Shown: positions 35,040 through 64,000 of the stretch, piece by piece | Position numbering within the stretch: position 1 is the first letter of the stretch | How the letters are laid out: each line of letters opens with the position of its first letter | NCBI GenBank assembly: GCA_023101725.1 | Contig: JALJCO010010201.1 | Coordinates: 1 to 64,000, forward strand | DNA from: Atherinomorus stipes | Taxonomy: Eukaryota > Chordata > Actinopteri > Atheriniformes > Atherinidae | Direction: 5' to 3' | Length of the DNA: 64,000 nt | Notes under the pieces: model-generated | What the model saw: the letters and a program-made list of their open reading frames with translations, nothing else | Told to the model about the DNA's origin: nothing | The model's database searches: none | Made by a program: the position numbers and the translations under genes

Positions 35040-38000
35040 TTTATTTTTTCCCAAATTTTATTGCAAAAATATAGAATTTGATTGGACACTACAAAAACAT
35101 CAACACAAACGTAATACACAACAGTCTCAAAGACAAACCAATAGCACATCAATAGCTAGGTATTTTTACTGTGCTTTTAATGAATCACAAAACAGTTATT
35201 CAGTTGTTCAAAACCTTATGCGTGTTACTGAGAACATAATTATTGTTAATGGCCTGGAAAAAAACCTTGGAACTGCATACCTGTTTTTGTACACTGAGTG
35301 AAGCCTGAACATTTTTCCCAGATGTATGATGACCATCTAATGGAAGTACCCATTTTCCACTTCCTGAAAAGCTAATGATGATTGAGGAGTCATTCCAAAC
35401 ATGTTTTTTTTTTTTTACAACGCCCCCCCCCCAACAAAATCCTCAGTGTTATTCCAAAAACATGTCCAATAACTCTTCTTTGATTTTCAACCCACAGCAA
35501 TTTTGTCATATGGCACAAAGTACTACAGCCTGTACTACTAAACCTCGCAAGCATTTGCTGTGATGAAGTCATGTGCTAAAGAGGTGAGATCAGTTCAAGC
35601 TTATCCCAAACATCCTTGCAACTAGATGAAAAAAGAAGTTCGAAGACATGGACTTTGTTTTCTTCCGGTCTCATCTCATGATTCAGGTGGAAGAAGTTAA
35701 TTTAATCAAGTACTGTAAATGCAAAAAGAGCTAGTTAAACACAGCAGTCATAGAAAAGCATCATGAGAATGTTAGCACTGCTACTACCATAACCCTGTCC
35801 CCTGGTGCAACCCTATCTACATTTTTATTTTTGTGGTGTTCATAGATAACCAAACCTGTTTTAAGGATACTCAAGTATCTTAAAACCATTTAGATGTTAA
35901 GTGTGACCTTGTATTGTTTTTTATCCTCACAATTTGTGAATGCAAGATTTTTGCTTATAGCATCTGGGATCAGGTATTGCTTTTACACAGTACTAGAATC
36001 CAGGCACTGAGTGTTTTCTGTTTATTCAGTGCCTTCAGTTTTGTACCATATTGCCAAACCTTCATTTAAATGAATGCAAAAAAATAAAGTAAAATAAAAA
36101 AAAAAAATCTTATGATAATGTTTAGGATGTCATTATATTGTTTAAAACATCTAAACTGTTGATTTAAAACAAATGTGTTATATGAAACTATAAATTCAAC
36201 AGATTGGTAGATACTGGTTTACTGTGCTTTCTCTCATTCATCTAAAGCAGAAATGCAAAGACAAAATCATGCCATTGCAAAAGTGCTCAGGACACTTATG
36301 AAGATATCTTTCACAGAAATATCAACTGAATTGTGTCTTGTCAAGAATGACAACAAATAAATGTCTCTTTTGTTATTTTGTTTTCTTAAGCATATAACTA
36401 TGGTAATTCTGAAATAAAACTCACATTATTTGACTAAACGTCTGGCAGAAGTTTGTTGACATCAAGGGAGTGCGATATTGTTCTGTTATGAAGAATCAAC
36501 ATCCATTTACTGTCAATCCCTGTGCTTATGCCCTGAAGATGTGACGTTGTGCCATACACAAGAAAATGGTGCTCTATATAATGCCAACATTGCTTAAAAA
36601 AAGTTACCAATTTTTGTGCTTAGCTGTCAAGTTTCACACCATGAGAAGCATTGGCGAGATGAAGTGATAGAATGAGCATCAGGGAACACAGTAGTCATTG
36701 TAAACGATTAAGAAAAAAAACTTTGACACTTAAATTCACCTGTAGACATTTTAGTCAAACAAAAGGGCAACAAATTCTTTATAAAGTGCAAATTAAATTA
36801 GTTCCAACATACACATTGTCTGACATTCTTCTTATTGCCTGTAGACATTGTTGGCAGAGTAAGTGTCATTAGAAAGATGGGGTACAACTGGACCATAGCA
36901 TTTTGACAGGAGAGGAAACAACGGTGCTCAGAAGATGCGAGGCACTTATAAGGGTGTAATATTCACCAATTGTTCATGCCGCACACATTGGATTAAGTTG
37001 GAAAAAATAAGCTGGAGAGGGTGGTTGTAGAACAGCCCACATCATCAAATTTGACATTGTGAAACTCAAAAATTGCTCATCGTATAATTCTGCCTCAGGA
37101 CGCATCAACTGAAAACTTGCTGGTTGGTAAATTAGAAGCACCCAACAGATACCTTTCCTGTACATGCTTTCTATTGTGCACCCAATTACTGATGCTTCCC
37201 CTTAAATACCTGCATAGCCACAACAGTCTACATAAGCAGTATTACTGCCAAAAAGTTGGTTGTATTTTTTCTATTAATATAAAAAAAGACATCATCATTA
37301 AAACCACAACAAATAAAAAATGAATGTCTTAAAAAACACTCCAAACTAATTTCAAGTTTCTAAATAGCGACCATTCTCCAAAAATCACCATTAAAAGGTA
37401 GCATACTGATGAAAAAAGGAGTTGCTGCAAATCAAAAGTAATTAATGTAGACGAGAGACTATGCAGACATTTATCTTCCAACCAAACTTGAACTCAAGTA
37501 GAACATTTTGACTCTTAGAAACACAAACCCATATAGAATTTTAAGTGTAATCCACCCTCCTTACATTCGATCATCCAAGTATGATCTTGAAGCAGGTGAA
37601 AGACACAGGTACAGCAAGTTACTCCCATCAAAACTCCAACCGTAATAACCTCTTAGTAACCGTTTGAGAGTTTAAAAGCCAAACATGCACTATGAAAAGG
37701 CGAAATACTCCTTTAAAACCTTACATTCTTCTTGTGTGCTTGTTATATGGTCAAGTGATACCACCTCCTTAAATCTATCTTTACAATCTCTTTGTGTTTG
37801 CATCTTATGCCCTGGCACTACAGTATACTGACCAAGAAAAATATAAGCATGTCATCTGCAAAGATAGATATAGTATGTGAACTTAGATTCTGCTTAGGTG
37901 GACACAGCGGTGAAAGGGCTCAAGTTTAAGCAAGAAAGCACAGAGTAGCAATAATTCAATACCAAAGAGAAGTAAAGCACAGGCTTAATCACTGACATCA

Positions 38001-40141
38001 TTTTTTTAACCTTTAGACCAAACAATACAGTCTCTGTGCATCTGCCTTCCATATTTGAGGCCGTCTCATTTAGGGTCGGTGAAAATATTTCAGTCTTGCA
38101 CCAAAATTGTAACTGAAACAGCCATCAACAATGTAAAATAAAAATCTTTATAAACTTTTTGAAGAGCCTTATATGGGGACATATGTGCTGGCTGCCCCCA
38201 TCAAGAGGTTCAGGTCTACATAAGAGGAAATGCAGATTTCAAATATTTGTCACCATTTGTTTATAAGAACTACTCCGAGATGCACGATCAATACCAACGT
38301 GTCCAAATAATGGTAGACTGAAGAACAATGCTCCCTGCTTCAAATTTATAATACATTATATACATGAAAGACATATAGGCAGAGCTACTCAGTAGTCCAA
38401 GAGAATATAAGGAAACAAACTGTACACATAAATTTTTGCTATTTTCTTAAACAAGTATAAATAAATAAATGATTATCAAGTTGATCAATATTGCCTCCGT
38501 ATTTTCAGCAGTCCTGTTCGAGTGAGGTTTACTACGGCATGGCAGATGTGTGTGTGAGAGAGATTCTGCGGCATGGTGAACTAAACAGAATGCTGAGTGT
38601 TTTCTGTGGTACCTGAAGGTTGTTGGTTCTCAGTGAAGGCTTGTTGACGATCTGAGTGAACTCTTGACTGGAGAAGGCGGCTTTGGAATCCTTGTGAAGG
38701 TTCCAAGAGAAAAACCAGTAAATGGTCCTATTACAGATTCTCTCATGAAGGATGACCCATATTATGAGAGGCATTGTAGAATAAACAAAAGATCCATCAG
38801 GACTGACTGAGCTTTCCATGAATTTCTCTAGATGAACTAGTCCTGTGTAGTCCTACTGGAAACAACATTTCCATCTTAAAAAAAAAAAAAAAATGTGACT
38901 GAGTTTGAATGGCTGGTGTAGAGCAAACATGGAGATTTAAGAGTCCAAGTGGGGGGTGTATTAAAGTCAGAGCACAAAGGGTCATCTGATTTCACATGTC
39001 ACTAAAACATATGTGAAGTATCCAGTTTTTAAAGTACTTGCAGATTAGAAGCCATGGAATTTTGATAGTTGGATAGTTGAGTGAGACTTGTAGAAGATCC
39101 TCAAGATCTTAGTGGATATTTTTAAAATTCGCAAGCTGGATGTTTTACAATCTGTGGCTTTATTCAAAAGCTAGTTTTAAGGACCAGAATGGTAATTGCC
39201 ACATTCTACTATTGTTTTACATTCAGCCATCTCAAGTCTCCTTATGCCTAAACATTAGAATTTATTAAAACTTCCACTTTACTTTAACCTCATGAACAAC
39301 CCACCTAAAAGGTCAGCATCTTTAACAACAAAGATTGCATTATTGTCCACTGTCTTGCGCTGCTTTTGAAGATAACGAAGTATATAACAGCAACTGTAAG
39401 TCTAGACTTTACATCAGTTGTGCAGTATGATTGTGGCTGCAGTTTTGTGGCACGGAGATCTGGCAATGATAGCAAAGTAAAAAGCAGAGCACATCAACAT
39501 AAAAAAACAGAGAGACAATTATGAAGACTTTGCTCTTGGTCCCTGCCTGAGAATGTTGTTCAGTTCAACAGCTCCTTGTGGAAATGTACCTCCAGAGACA
39601 ATTACCAGAGAATAAGCTAGTTCAGTTCAGATCTGGGCTCAGTTCACCTGAGACAGGTTAAAAAAGTTCAGTCTGAGCCTGTTTAATGAAACTCCCTTTG
39701 AGATGCAACCAAAAAAAGTGACGGGTCAGATGTATGGTCTTTGTTTCATGTTGGAGCTGGGAGAATCCAAGCAGTGCAAAGAATGTAAGATCCCTTCAAC
39801 TCACACAACTGGGACAACTGGAACTGAAAGGGTCCCGTGAGTTCAGTTCAGGTCACTGTCCTCATTCTCCTCCACATAGCACCACTCAGTCCAGTTCAGT
39901 TTGGTTTTAGCGCTGCAATGTCAAATATCTCCAGTGACACCACATGCAAACTCCACACACAAAAACCATCGAATCGTGGATCATCCAGTGCACGTCCACA
40001 GAACACTGGGTCTGTTTGTCCGCAGAAAGTGCTAAGCCGCTCTAGGTCCAACAGTTCTTTGATTACATACTAGGTCCATATATCATATTTACGTATGTGC
40101 AGGTATGGATGTATGGATGTGTGCATGCCTGTACATGTGCA
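35040..40141 (-). other. Probable long 3' UTR of the epha5-like gene
   Basis: About 5.1 kb downstream of the stop codon holds no recognisable transposon, in contrast to all neighbouring DNA. It is AT-rich with many ATTTA-like motifs. Two AATAAA signals on the - strand (35057-35062 and 35040-35045) lie at its far end. Other candidate signals lie nearer the stop, so shorter forms are likely. The extent is inferred from the lack of repeats and from the signals, not from transcripts. Confidence 0.45.
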
Positions 40142-63846
<23,705 letters not shown>

Positions 63847-64000
63847 CTGTTATAAGAGAAATAAAGAGAACATTAACATATTCAAACGTTCTACTTACAT
63901 AAATATAATATTCATGTGTTTTATATTGAGGACTATGTGGGTACTTTGTGTTAAAATTTAGATTTCTGCCTCTTCACCTGTACATTTTTGCGGTTTAACT

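Noticed and set aside
38532..38819. 95-residue ORF on the - strand as an extra exon
   Set aside because: It lies downstream of the epha5-like stop with no similarity and no splice context. It is probably 3' UTR sequence.
63966..63988. Possible further epha5-like exon end at the window edge (ACAG/GTGAAG on the - strand)
   Set aside because: In the required phase it reads LNRKNVQ, which does not fit the KY.EK stretch expected before this FN3 segment. It is probably a chance donor in the intron.

Overview
The window looks like nuclear DNA from a spiny-rayed teleost fish. It has vertebrate exon-intron structure, a fish-type Hsp30 gene, and a dense load of fish-style repeats: Tc1/mariner, hAT and TTAA-target elements, LINE 3' ends and a tRNA-derived SINE. 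No species is claimed. Only two protein-coding host genes are supported.

Left edge (about 300-1760): an intronless small heat-shock gene of the Hsp30 family on the + strand. It has a textbook heat-shock element, a TATA box and a poly(A) signal. It carries a one-base frameshift about 20 nt after the conventional ATG.

Middle (about 1760-35000): no host gene that I can support. The stretch is a repeat graveyard. It holds a GC-rich element with a nearly G-free 600 bp section (3366-4679), several TTAA-flanked elements, a decayed Tc1-like transposon (15608-16532) touching a foldback element, a LINE with recognisable reverse-transcriptase motifs (21105-22617), a LINE 3' end joined to a long hairpin (28141-28971), and a hAT-like element interrupted by a TTAA element (30965-33006).

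Right part (about 35000-64000): the 3' portion of an EphA receptor tyrosine kinase gene on the - strand, best matched to EPHA5. Thirteen exons join in one frame (1,536 nt, 511 residues plus stop). They cover the end of the second FN3 domain, the transmembrane helix, the juxtamembrane tyrosines, a complete kinase domain and the SAM domain. The 5' half of the gene (ephrin-binding, cysteine-rich and first FN3 domains) lies beyond 64000. The 5 kb left of the stop codon has almost no repeats and is probably a long 3' UTR. The introns contain nested transposons.

The most notable structural signal is a set of different repeat families that all sit in TTAA sites and mostly begin with AG. This is what I recall for Kolobok-type rather than piggyBac-type termini. 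One insertion has its empty site preserved in a paralogous repeat 24 kb away in the same window. I found no new protein-coding system; the novelty here lies in the repeats and in a few gene-structure oddities.
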